A DNA stretch of 64,000 nt from Polyangium sp. y55x31. GTDB lineage: Bacteria; Myxococcota_A; Polyangia; Polyangiales; Polyangiaceae. Both the position numbers and the translations under genes were made by a program. The notes beneath the pieces are model-generated. The model searched no databases. It saw only the letters and a list, made by a program, of their open reading frames with translations, and was not told where the DNA came from. This document shows, piece after piece, positions 26,098 through 37,100 of this stretch. How positions within the stretch are numbered: position 1 is the first letter of the stretch; every line of letters starts with the position of its first letter. Location of the stretch: contig NZ_JARZHG010000006.1 of NCBI RefSeq assembly GCF_029946505.1, positions 62,001-126,000 on the forward strand. The letters run 5' to 3'.

Positions 26098-26304
26098 GGC
26101 GACCTCCTCGGGAGTCGGGCGAATGCTGGGTCCTACCCTATCAATCAACGTGGGGAACCCGTGAAACTTACGTCTGCCTTCCCGACGGTTTGGACGGGCG
26201 TCAAGGAACAGCGGATCGATCCGAGCCGTTTTTCGTCCCCACGCTCCCCGTATCCGCCACGCGCCGCGCCCTGCATGCCTCCAATTGGTGAGGTAAACTA
26301 CGTC

Positions 26305-26598
26305 ATGGGACAGAGGAGCGGGGGGCCGAAGGGGGCGGACATTCCGCCCGGGACGTTCGCGCGCTGGTTCCTGGACGAAGAGCTCAAGCCAAGCGCGGGG
26401 ATGGGGATCGCGGCGGAGCGCGCCGAGTACCACCTGTGCCGGGCCATCGCGAACCTCGAGCGCGGCATGTTGCGCGAGGCGCTCGACGACGCGAACACGG
26501 CCGCGCACCTCGACGAATCGCTCCGAGCCCGGGCGCTCATCGTGGCCCGCATCTGCATCCAGCGCGAGATGGAGGAGCTCGGCACGCCCGTACGATGA
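26305..26598 (+). CDS. Small TPR-like protein of unknown function
   Basis: The 97-residue product begins MGQRSGGPKGADIPPG. Residues 30-90 (ERAEYHLCRAIANLERGML, REALDDANTAAHLDESLRAR) read as one to two TPR-like helical hairpins. The ATG at 26305 has GGTGAGG about 12 bases upstream; in-frame codons further left run into the promoter area of the divergent lipoprotein gene and are unlikely to be used. It lies 125 bases before the second CYxWPWP lipoprotein gene. It has no signal peptide and is probably cytoplasmic. Confidence 0.65.
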   Translation: MGQRSGGPKGADIPPGTFARWFLDEELKPSAGMGIAAERAEYHLCRAIANLERGMLREALDDANTAAHLDESLRARALIVARICIQREMEELGTPVR

Positions 26599-26723
26599 CC
26601 GAAGCGGCCGCCGTGCTTCGCACAGCATCATCGCCATGTGGCCCCGCGTAGGGTTCGGGTGTATGAGCGCGACTCTGTCTCGCGCGGCGCGCATGCGCGC
26701 CCTCGAGCCTCGAGGAGGGTCCG

Positions 26724-27341
26724 ATGACGCGTTCGATGGTGTGCATGGGGGCCGCTGCGGCGGCCGTGTCGATGATGGTCGTGGTGATGTCGGCGGGCTG
26801 CGGCAGCGAGCCCGAGACGCCGCCGCAGCCGGGTCCGGATGCCGGCATGATGCCGCCGCCCCCGCCTCCGCCCCCGCCCCCGCCGCCGCCCCCGCCGACG
26901 GTCGCGGCGTGTGACTCGGTGCAGTCGCTGGCGCTGACGACGATGGTGCAGGGCCGCGAGAAGGTGGAGGCGCCCGGCATGAAGGCCGAAGGCGGGCAGC
27001 TCTGCATGGTGGTGCCCGAGGGGCAGACGGCGTCGACGCCGACGATGATGCTCGAGCCGGGCTTCTGCTACACGGTGATCGGCCAGGGCGCGGGCGGCGT
27101 GACGGAGCTCAACCTGGCGCTGACGCTCGACATGGCGACGGCGCTGCCGCCGCAGCTCGGCGCGCTCGCGGCGAACCCGACGCTCGCGGTGGATCAGGAG
27201 GCGGGTTCGTCGGCGTCGATCGGCCAGAAGACGAGCTGCTACGCGTGGCCGTGGCCGGTGCCGGCGATGGTGAAGGTCAACGCGACGGCGAAGACGGGCT
27301 CGGGCCCCGTGGCCATCCAGGTCTACAAGAAGAAGAAGTGA
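26724..27341 (+). CDS. Lipoprotein with polyproline linker and a CYxWPWP domain
   Basis: The 205-residue protein starts behind GAGGAGGG. Its signal peptide (VCMGAAAAAVSMMVVVMSAGC) ends in lipidation Cys at about 28. A run of proline follows (about 44-58) and then a folded domain: LEPGFCYTVIGQGAGGVTEL, a middle helix, TSCYAWPWPVPAMVKVN and a C-terminal VAIQVYKKKK. Order and key residues (PGxCYTV, CYxWPWP, Gly-rich end) match the minus-strand lipoprotein at 25252-26097, so the pair arose by duplication. Cysteines are paired in position between the two, suggesting a conserved disulfide. Function unknown. A 15-base stem-loop without a T run (27353-27385) follows the gene. Confidence 0.83.
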   Translation: MTRSMVCMGAAAAAVSMMVVVMSAGCGSEPETPPQPGPDAGMMPPPPPPPPPPPPPPPTVAACDSVQSLALTTMVQGREKVEAPGMKAEGGQLCMVVPEGQTASTPTMMLEPGFCYTVIGQGAGGVTELNLALTLDMATALPPQLGALAANPTLAVDQEAGSSASIGQKTSCYAWPWPVPAMVKVNATAKTGSGPVAIQVYKKKK

Positions 27342-27439
27342 AGGATTTCGCGGCGGCGCGGCTCTCCGCAGGAGGGCTGCGCCGCGCGCGTCGACGAATC
27401 GTTGGAGCCCCAAAGTTCCTGGGCTCGCTCTTCATGCGT

Positions 27440-27480
27440 ACAAAAAACGAACGGCCCACGCGAATCGCGAGGGCCGTTCG
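27440..27480 (-). terminator. Rho-independent terminator of the HU gene
   Basis: Read on the minus strand, CGAACGGCCC (27480-27471) pairs with GGGCCGTTCG (27457-27448), a perfect 10-base stem, followed by six T (27447-27442). It lies 37 bases after the HU stop. Confidence 0.9.
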
Positions 27481-27516
27481 TCGCGCGCTGCTGCCGCGAC
27501 GGGGAGCAGCGGTTTA

Positions 27517-27855
27517 TCAGGCGAGAGCGTCTTTGATCGCCTTGATCGGACGCGCACGCACCGACTTGCTGGCGGGCTTGGCCGGGAAGGTCATCGGCTG
27601 CTTGGTGAAGGGGTTGATGCCCTGGCGCGCCTTCGTCGCCGGCCGCTTCACCACCCGGAACTTCGCGAAGCCCGGCAGCGTGAAGACGCCCGACTTCTTC
27701 AGCTCACGGTGCCCGACCGTGACCAGAGACTCGAGCACACTCTTGACCTGCTTGCGGGAGATCTCGTCCCCAGCAGCTTCCGTGATCGCCTGGATCAGAG
27801 CGCTCTTGCTCAACGACTTCTTCGCCCCGCCCCCAGCACTCTTCTTGGTCGCCAT
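27517..27855 (-). CDS. HU-family DNA-binding protein
   Basis: HU proteins bend and compact DNA in the nucleoid. The 112-residue product has a basic, glycine-containing N-terminal extension (ATKKSAGGGAKKSLSKSALI) before the usual helical dimerisation body (SRKQVKSVLESLVTVGHREL). The beta saddle follows (SGVFTLPGFAKFRVVKRPA) and the DNA-binding arm INPFTKQPM, where the canonical HU arm reads RNPxT. The ATG at 27855 is preceded by TCGGAGGAATTTGCA, and an upstream in-frame extension is not conserved. It is transcribed alone, with its own terminator, downstream of the terminator of the giant TPR gene. Confidence 0.94.
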   Translation of the reverse strand: MATKKSAGGGAKKSLSKSALIQAITEAAGDEISRKQVKSVLESLVTVGHRELKKSGVFTLPGFAKFRVVKRPATKARQGINPFTKQPMTFPAKPASKSVRARPIKAIKDALA

Positions 27856-27937
27856 TGCAAATTCCTCCGAGCTCCGCGTCGCGCGCGACCCCTCGCCGCG
27901 CGCTCGGCTCGGGTGAACCATACACGGCGTGCGTCGC

Positions 27938-27977
27938 GAAAAAAGCGAAATCTTCGGGGGGAAATAGCGATTTCGCT
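27938..27977 (-). terminator. Rho-independent terminator of the giant TPR gene
   Basis: On the minus strand AGCGAAATC (27977-27969) and GATTTCGCT (27952-27944) form a perfect 9-base stem with a 16-base loop, followed by six T (27944-27939). It is about 200 bases after the TPR stop and just before the HU promoter region. The interval 27856-28178 holds nothing else I can support. Confidence 0.75.
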
Positions 27978-28178
27978 GCGGAGAGTCGCTCTACCAGGCG
28001 GTGAACGGGCTGGAAGAGGGGCGAGCAGCCGAGGAGAAGGACCACAAAAAGCCGCGAAAACAGCCTGAAAACAGGCCTCGGCGGGGGTTCGGCGCGGCGG
28101 CGGAGATGAAGGAGGAGGAGGGCGCGCGCCGCGAGAGAGCGCGGCGCGCTGTTCCAGAAGGGCGGAAAACGAGCCGGA

Positions 28179-31100
28179 TCAGCCGTTCGCGAGCTCGTCC
28201 GCGAGTTCACGCGCGACGTCGAGGTTCGCGTCCTCGGCGAGCGCCTTCTCGACGAGGAGGCGCGCCTTGCCGCGATCCCCTTGCAGAACCGCGAGCCTTC
28301 CGAGGTGGAAATACGCGAGCGCGCGGCCTCGCGACGTCGTGCCCTCGACCGAGCCCGGCGCCGTGATCTTCATCATCGTGACCGCACGAAGCGCGCGCGA
28401 AGCGACGTCGTGATCGCCCCGATCGATCGCGAGTTGACCGAGCTCGAGCGCGATCTCGGCGCTGCCCGCGTCGTTGTCGAACGCCTTCGAGAGCTGCTCG
28501 AACGCAGCGTCGTCATTGCCCGACGCGCGCTCGACGTGCGCGAGCGCGCGGTGCGCAGCCGCGAGCGTCCTCGACCGACGGCCCTCGTACGCACCAACGG
28601 CGCTCGTGGCGAGCGGGCGCGCCTCCTCGACGCGACCGGTCGCGACGTACGCCTCGGCAAGCACGATGACGGGCTCCCAAGCGTCCGGCTGTCGGCGACG
28701 CGCATCCTCGACGAGCTCGACCGCAGCGCCCGCGCCCTCGGGCGTGGCGAGGAGCAGGCGCGCGGCGTGGAGCAAAAGCTCGCCCGCAGCCGCGCCCTCG
28801 ACGTTCGCCGCCGCCGAGGCGATCGAGGCCGCGGCGAGCTGGTGATCACCCATCTCGCTTTGAGCCCCAACGAGCTCGGCGACCAGGGCGCGATCGAGCG
28901 GGTCGATGTCGAGCGCGCGTTTCAGGATCTCGATGGCGCCCGGGAGATCCTGCTCCTTGTCGCGGAGGATCGCGGCGGCCTTGCGGAGGCAACCGACGCG
29001 ATCTTCCTTCGAGGTCCGGCCTTCGGCCTCGATCTGGTAGACGTCCGCGACCTTGCGGAAGTCCTCCCGCGACTCGAAGCGCTCCTTCAGCTTGACGCCG
29101 AGGACGGTGCTCGTCGGGAACGCGCGGTAACCCGCTTCGAGAGCGCGATCCACGCCGTCCTCGTCGCCCTGCTCGGCGCGGATCGCGGCGAGCCTTTGCG
29201 CCGTCGCCTCCGCGGCCTCGCCCTTCTCGGCGCCGAGGAGCTTTTCGAGGGCGTCCGCGAGCTCCGAGGGATCCTCGGCCTTCTCGCAGAGCCGCACGAT
29301 CGAGCGCAGCGCGTCGAGGTTCGTCGCGTCCCAGTCGAGGATGCCGTGGTAGGCGTCACGGGCACGGGCCGATTCGCCTTGCTGTTCGAGCAGCGCGCCG
29401 AGCCGCATGGAGAGCGACGCGACGGCCGCCGTGTCCTCGCGATCCTTGGCGAGGTCGATGCGACGCTCGAGGAGCGAGGCGAGATCGTCGAAGCGGCCCG
29501 CGGCTTCGAGCAAGCCGGAGAGCAGCGTGGCCGCCTCCTCGTTCGCCGGATCGTCGTCGAGCAGCTCCGTGAGGGTCGTGATCGCCTCGTCGGCGCCGCC
29601 CTCACGCTTCTGCGCGAGGCGCGCGCGTTCGAGGCGCATGCGCGAGCGATCCTCGACCGTCTCGAGCAGCGGGACGACCTGCTCGATGACGCGGCCGAGG
29701 GCCTCGTCCTCGCCGAGGCTCCGGTAGAGATCGGCGAGCGGGCCCCAGAGGTCGCGATCGGCAGGCTCACGCTCGAAGAGCTCGGCATAAAGCCGCGCCG
29801 CTCCGGCGAGGTCGCCGAGTTTGTCGCGCGCGATCGACGCGGCCGAGAGCAAATGGCCGCGCTCGTCGCCGGGGGCGGCCACGCGCGCGGCGCGCTCTTC
29901 GAGGGCATGCGCCTCGGCCCAGTCCTCGGCCGCGGCGCGCACCTTGGCGAGCGCGACGAGGGCCCAGAGGTCGTCCGAGGTATCGGCTACGCCCTCCTCG
30001 CGGGTGAGCGCGCGCCGCAGGACGGACTCGACGAGCGCCGCGTCCCCGAGGCCCTCTGCGACGGAGACGGCCTCGCGGTAGAGGTCGGCCCCGCGCTCGG
30101 GCGCGAGCAGGACGAGGGCGTCGACGAGCGCACGGGAGCGCTCGTGCTTTCGCGCGAAGCGCTCGAAGAGCGGGGCGATCAGGGCCGCGTTCTCCTCACG
30201 CTGGAGGCCGAGGCGGAAGATCGCCTCGGCGCGATCGGGCGAGGCGTCGAGCGAGAGAGCACGCTCGAGCGCGGGCACGCCGCGCGTCGCACCGCCGGGC
30301 TCGCGCAGCGCGAGCTCCGCAAGGCGGTAGAGGCCATCGGCCAGCTCGGCCGGCGGCGCGCTCTCGCTCGCGGCGGCGATCCGCTTTTCGAGCAGAGCGA
30401 TCTGCCCCTCGCGGTCGCCGCGCTGCTCGCAGGAGGCTTCGAGCGCGCGCCAGACCTCGTGGATCCGCCGATCGCCCGGACGCTCCAGCAAGAGCGCCTC
30501 GGCGCGTCGGAACGCCTCGTCCGCCTGGGCCGCGTCGCCGCCCTCGCCGGAGAGCGCACGACCGAGGTGGAGGAGGAGATCGACGAGCGGAGGATCGACC
30601 GTCGTCGCGGCGACGAGTTTACGCAGAGCGTCGAGGTACTTCTCGACCGCGCCGAGGCGGCGAGCGAGCCCGAGCGCCGCGCGATGCGCGTCCGCGGAGG
30701 TCGGCCGCACGGAGAGCGCGCGCAGCCAGAGTGAGAGCGCGTCCTCGGCGCGGCCGAGGTGCTGCTCGTAGAGCGAGGCGAGCTCGGCGAGCACGGGCGC
30801 CGTGGCCGCCGCGTCGCCGCCCGCGCCTTCGAGCCGGAGCTCGAGCGCGCGCGCGAGGAGCGCGTGGTTCTGGCGGCCGCGGAGGGCGCGCACGAGGCGA
30901 TCGGCCTCGTCCGGGCTCTCGCGCGAGGCCTCGAACGCGGACTCCACGTGCTCGGCGGAGCGATCGGGATCGCCCTGGCGATCGGCGATCTCCGCGAGCG
31001 CGATGAGCACCTCGGTGCGCGTGACGGCGGGCGTGCCCTGCTCGTCGCGCAGGCGCCGCACCATCATGAGCAGCGAGCGGTACGTGCGCTGCGCCCGATC

Positions 31101-34100
31101 GTACTGGCCCTCGTCGAAGGACAGGCGCGCGAGCGCGAGCAGGATCTCCGGGTGCGTCGGGTCGATCTTGAGCGCGACGTCGAGCTCGGCGAGAGCGGCC
31201 TTGCGATCGCCCGACGACAGGAAGACCCGCGCCAGGTAGTAATGCACGATCGCGCGGTCCTTCGGGCGCCGGCTGCCGTAGGCGTCGATGATCTGGCGAA
31301 GGATGTTCGACGCCTCGTCCGAGCGACCCGCGGCGCTGAGCGCGTCGCAGAGCGAGAGCTTGATCGCGCGGTCGTCGGGCGTGAGCTGCGCCGCCTGCTC
31401 GAGCAGCGGGACGGCCGCCTCCGGCTTGTTCCGCTTCGAGAAGTGCAGGTCGGCGGCCTCGCGGAGCAGGGCCGTGCGCTTCGCGGCGTTCTCGGTGTGC
31501 GCGGCCTCGATGGCGATGAGCTCGGCGAGCGGGCCCCACGCCTCCGCCTCGCGGTAGAGGACCGAGAGGCGAGCGCGGAGCGGCGCCGGGTCGGCCACGC
31601 GGCCCTGGGCCTCTTCGAGGCGCTGCTGCGCGAGCGCGGGCTCGCCCGAGGCGATGTAGGCCTCGGCGAGGCGCAGGACCGGGTGCGGCGAGGCGTCGGC
31701 CGGCGCGTCCGCGCAGATGGTCTCGAGGACCTCGGCGGCGGCCGCGTGATCGCCGCGCGCCGTGAAGAGGCGCGCGAGCGCGTCGAGCGAGGCCATGTCG
31801 CGGTACCGCGCGGCGCGGCGGTAGTCGCTGATCGCGCGCGGCAGATCCCCGACGCGCGTCTCGGCGATGATCGCGGCCCGTCGCCACAGCTCGGCGGCCG
31901 TCGCCGTGTCGCGATCGGCCTCGCGCCGCGCCGCCTGGTCCTCCCAGAGCGACGCGAGCGCGCCGTGGTCGCCACGCTCGCCGAAGAGCTCGGCGAGTTT
32001 GTCGACGGAGGGCGCGTGCGAGGGGCTCTCTTCGAGGTTCTTGCGGAGCGATCCGATCGCGCGATCCGCCTCGCCGGACTCGACGAGCAGGAACGCGAGG
32101 TCGACGCGCAGATCGACGCGCGCGAGGACGTCCTCGGCCACGGAGATCTGGCGCTCGCGCAGGGTGAGCAGATCGGCGCGGCGCCCCTCCTTGCGATAGA
32201 GTTCTTCGAGGCGCGAGCCGACGAGCTCGTCGGTCGGATCCTCGGCGAAGAGCTCCTCGTAGATCGCGATCGCCGGCTGCGCGTCGGAGATCTCGGCGGC
32301 CGCGAGGCGAAGCGCGCGGCGACGCGAGGGCTCGAAGGGCAGCTTCGCTCCGTCGAGGCAAAGCGCGACGACACGCGCGAGGTCGCCCTCTTCGCGGCAG
32401 ATGCGCACGAGGACGTCGAGCGCCCACGCGGCGAAGGTCGCAGCCTCGCTGAGCGGGTCCGATCCCTCGCCGATCCAGCGCGCCTCGGCCTTCTGGAGCA
32501 TGGCCTCGGCGATGCTCTTCGCGAGGCTCGGGTCGCCCACGTGGTCGCTCGCGACGCTGACGGCCTCGCGGTGGAGCGGGAGCGCGTCCGCGGAGACCTC
32601 GCTCAGGCGCAGCAGCGCGTCGACGAGCGGCTTGCCCGGCGTGTGGCGGCGAAGCTCGACGAGCGCCGCGAGCATCTCGGCGTTCGCCGGGTCGTACGTG
32701 AGCGCGCGCTCGATGGCGATCTCGGCGGAGCGCGCGTCCCCGCGGCGATCGCGGTGCCAGAGCGCGACGCTCCACCAGAGGGCCCGCGCGACGTCGGGCG
32801 GGACGTCGCCTTGCGCCTCGATCGCCGGGAACGCGTCGGCGACGTCGGCCCAGCGATCCGCGGTCGCGGCGAGGCGCAGGACCTCCGCCGAGAGCTCGGG
32901 CGTCTTCGCCGCGGCAAACGCGCGCCACACCGCGTCGAACGCGGCGGACGGGTCATTGCGACGGTGCTCGTGCAGCGACGCGGTCTCCGTGAGGATCGCC
33001 GTACGCTCCGCGGCGGACGTCGCGGCGGCGAGGCGCGGTTCGAGCAGATCGATGGTGCGCTGCCAGTCGCCTGAGGCCGCATAAGCCGCCGTGAGCACGC
33101 GGACGGCGGACGCGAGGATGGGCCTGCGCGCCTCGTCGTCGAGGTCGATCAGCGAGAGCAACGATTCGAGGCCGGAGAGCGCGAGGCCCCCCGGATCGGC
33201 GCAACGAATCGCGGCCTCGTAGCTCGCGACGGCCTCGGCCCACTGCGCGGTGCGATCGCGCTGCACGTCGCCGAGGCGGCGGTAGAGCTCCGCCGCGCGG
33301 GCGACGTTCGTCCCGGCCTCGTCGGCTTGCGCGGCGCTCGCGCGGAGCAGCTCCACGAGGTCGGGCCAGCGCGCCGCCTTTTCGAGGAGCCGGGCGAGCG
33401 CGTCGCAGCTCTCGTCGTCGGCGCCGAAGCGAGCGCGCACGCCTTCCCACACGGTGATCGCGCGGGCCACGTCGCGGAGATCCTGGTCGCAAATCGCCGC
33501 GACGCGCACGAGATCCTGCCGCGCGGCGTCACCTTCGGTGAGCGCGGCGCGGCGCTCGAGGACCTCCGCGAGCTCGCCGAAGCGGCTCTCGGATTCGAGG
33601 TCGAGGGCCAGGCCTCCGAGCGCGTCGAGGTCGCGCGGCTCGTCCGTGAGGCGAGCGCGATACGCCTCGATGGCGCGCGGTTTGTCGCCGAGCTCGCTCG
33701 ACGCGATGCGCGCGACTTCGAGCAGCGTGGCGCGACGCGCGTCGGGATCCTTTTCGAGGCGCGCGAGCCGCTCGAGGACCTCGCAGCGCTCCGCCGAGCG
33801 GCCCTCCTCCGCGAGGAGGCGCTCGAGGTCACGCGCGGGCCCGACCACGAGCTCGGGGTGCTCGGGTTCGAGTGAGAGGATCGTGCGGCCGAGATCGATC
33901 GCGCGGCTGCGGTCGCCGAGCTTCTCGACGTAGATCGCCGATGCCCGCGAGAGGAGCTCGATCTTGAGCGCGCCGGCTGCGCCCTCGGAGACCGTGACGA
34001 GGACCTCGGCGAGCCGATCGAAGCGATCGACCCGCGCGGCGAGCCGCTCGAGCTCGGCGCGGTGGCTCGGCTCGGCGGGCTCCAGCGCGACGAGCGCGGC

Positions 34101-37100
34101 GAGGCTCTCCAGCGCGCTCGCCGGGTCGTCGAGGACGTCGGCGCGCAAGGAGACGATCTCGCGCAGGAGCGCGCCGCGCCCGGTCGGATCGACCGCGGCT
34201 TCGAGGCGAACGGAGAGCACACGCGCAAGATCCTCGTGGCGCTCCTCGCTGCGGTAGCGCCGTTCGAGGACGACGGCCGCGCGCTGGCGGGCCGTGTTCT
34301 CGGCCTCCGCGCTCGGGCGGATCGAGAGCGGCTCGTCCGAGCCCGTGGCGGCGAGGACGCGCTCCAGGAGGTCGAGCGCCTCGGCGCGCGACGGCTCGAC
34401 GGAGAGCATCTCCTCGACGACGCGGAAGGCGGCGTCGGGCTCGGCGACGCCGTCGAGCCAGAGCGTGGCGATCCGCGCGCGGAGCTTCTGCGCCGCCTCG
34501 ACGTCGAGCGAGGCGAGCTCGTGCGAGAGCAGATCGATGAGCGGGCGGTGACGGCCGAGGCGCTCGTAGAGCCGCTCGAGCGAGGTGCGGATCTTCTTGT
34601 CGCGCGGCTTGAGCGGCAGGAGCTGCTCCAGGTACCGCACGGCGCGATCCGGATCACCCGCGAGGTCCTTCGCCGACTCAGCCGCGTCCTCCAGCAGCTC
34701 GACGCGCGCGAACTTGTCGTCCGTGCGCTCGATGGCCTGGTCGTAGAGCGAGAAGAGGTCCGCCCAGCGCTCGTTCTGGTTGTAGGCGAGCTTCAAGCGC
34801 TCGAACGCCCAGAGCGCGTCGGGAGCGACGTCGACGACCCGGCGCAGGAGCTTCATGACGGCGTCCTGGTCGTCGAAGAAGAACTCCTCGTGGTAGTCGA
34901 CCGAGCGCCGCCCGAGGTCGTCAAGCGTGTCGGGATCGAGCTCGCGCACAGAGTCGGATTCGAGCTTCTTGCGGTAGGCCTCGGCGACGAGATCGGGCCT
35001 GTCGGCGTCGCGGCCGAGCTGCTCGGCGCGATCCCAGAGCGCGGCGTCGTAGGGCAGCTCTTCGACCGCGCGCACGGCGAGGTCGAGGGCGATCTCCGGC
35101 GCGGCGCCCGGCCTGTCGAGCAGCCGCGTGAACCAGCCTGCGCGGAGATCCACGAGGTCACTCGCGTCCGCGGGCGTCGCGATGAGCAGCTTGAGGATCC
35201 GCGCGGCGATCGACTCGTCGTCCGTCGTGTCGCAGGCGCGCTCCAGCATCTCGGCTGCACGCCGGCGGGACTCGGGCCGCGCGAGCGCACGTTCGAGGAG
35301 CACGAGCGCGCCCTCGTTGCCCGGCTCGGCTTCGAGCACCGGCTCCACCGCGGCGAGCGCCTCGTCCACGCGGCCGAGACGATCGAGGAGGAGCGTCGCG
35401 AGCTCGAGCTCGAGCGCCGTCCGTTCTGCGCCCTCGCGCAGATCACGACGCGCTGCGATCATGGCCGCTGCGCCCTCGACGTCGCCGACGTCCAGAAGGA
35501 GACGGCCACGCGCCGCGAGCGCCGCGTCGTTCTGCGGATCCTGCTCCAGCACGCGTGCGTAGAGGTCCGCGGCCGCGCGCGGGTCCTTGAAGACGTTCTC
35601 CTCGGCCGCTGCCCACGCGAGCAGCGCCTCGATGCGACGATCGCCCTCGGCGCGCTGCAGGCGGAAGCCGAGCACCCAGCGGCGATCTTCGAGCCGCGCC
35701 TGCGACGGCGTGCTCCGATCGAGGAACGCTTCGAAGGCCTCGACCGCGGTCCAGGGATCCGACGCGCTCTGGATCATGCTGCGGTACGCAGCCGCCGCGT
35801 CCTCTTGCCGATCGGGATCGGCCGCGAGCACACGCGCACGCGCCGCCTGGAGCGCCTCGCGCGGGCCTACGTCGAGCGCGCCTTCGTCCGCGAGGAGCGC
35901 CTCCGCCGCGCCCACGAAGCGCAAGGTCGCCTTCGCGTGGATGGCCGCGTCCTCGAACGCGAGCAGTTTGTCCGCGCGCTCCGCGGCATCGGCTGCGGTG
36001 CGGAAGAGTACCTCGTAGACCGCGGGCAGCTTCTCCCACGCCTCGGAGCGGCGATAGAGCTCGACGAGCCGCTCGGCGGCCTCGCGATCGTCGGCCGAGA
36101 GCGCGAGCACACGCTCGAAGAGGCGCTCGGCGAGTGCACCGTCTCCACCGCCGTCGGCGAGGTCGCCGGCACGCCGGTAGTCCTCGATCGCGGCGGCCGT
36201 GTCCCCGAACGCCTCGGCCTTCAGCGCGGCGAGGTGTTCGAGCCAGCGCGCCTCGGCGAGCGGGCCGTCCGCGGTCGAGATGCGCCGCTCGAGCAGCACA
36301 CGATAGAGATCGTTGTCGCCCGCTTTCCGAGCGAGGTCCGCGATCCGATCGAGCGTCTCGTCCGAGAGCGTGGTGCCCTCGTCGAGCAGGCTCCGGTAGT
36401 GCTGCCGCGCGCGATCGATCCACCCGCGCGAGGCGGACAGGTTCGCCATGCGGAGCGTGATGGCCGCGCGCTCCTCCGCGTCGGCCGCGCGCTCCACGCC
36501 GGAGGCGAGCGCTGCGTAGAGGCCCTCTGCATCCGAGCCTTCCTCCAGCACGTCGAGCAGCGCCTCGTACGCGCCCCGATCCCCCGCGTCCTCTTCCAAC
36601 GCGCGACGGTACGTGGCCGCCGCCGCCGCGAGATCGCGCAGACCACGACGCTCGATCGTGCCGATGGAGTGGAAGATCTGCCGGCGCCGATCCGGATCCG
36701 TCGTCGCGGCGAGCGCACCCTTGTAGAGCGCGAGCCGCTCCTGCGCGTTGCCGTGCTTCTCCAAGAGGCCGTCGATACGCGCGATGAGGTCGGGCGACGA
36801 CGGCTCGAAGGCGAGCGCGTTCCGGAGCACGGAGAGCGCGCCGACGAAGTCGCCGTAAATCGCGAGCGCCTCGCCCGTGGCCTTGGCGAGCTCCGCGATC
36901 GCAGGGTGATCGACGTTCCGGTTGCCGAGCGCCTGGATCAGGATGCCCGCGCGACGCGCGGCGTCGTCGCCCGCGAGGCGCTCCACGGTCGACAGCCACT
37001 CCGGCACGTCGTCGGCCATGTCGTTCGTCGCGATGCGCAGGCCGAGGCCCGCGAACTGCAGCGCGCGCTTCGTGTCCCCGAGCTCCCCTTCCGCGAGCTG

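Noticed and set aside
28281-33074. Several more plus-strand frames of 770-817 codons
   Set aside because: Same reason: they mirror the TPR gene and show compositional bias rather than motifs.
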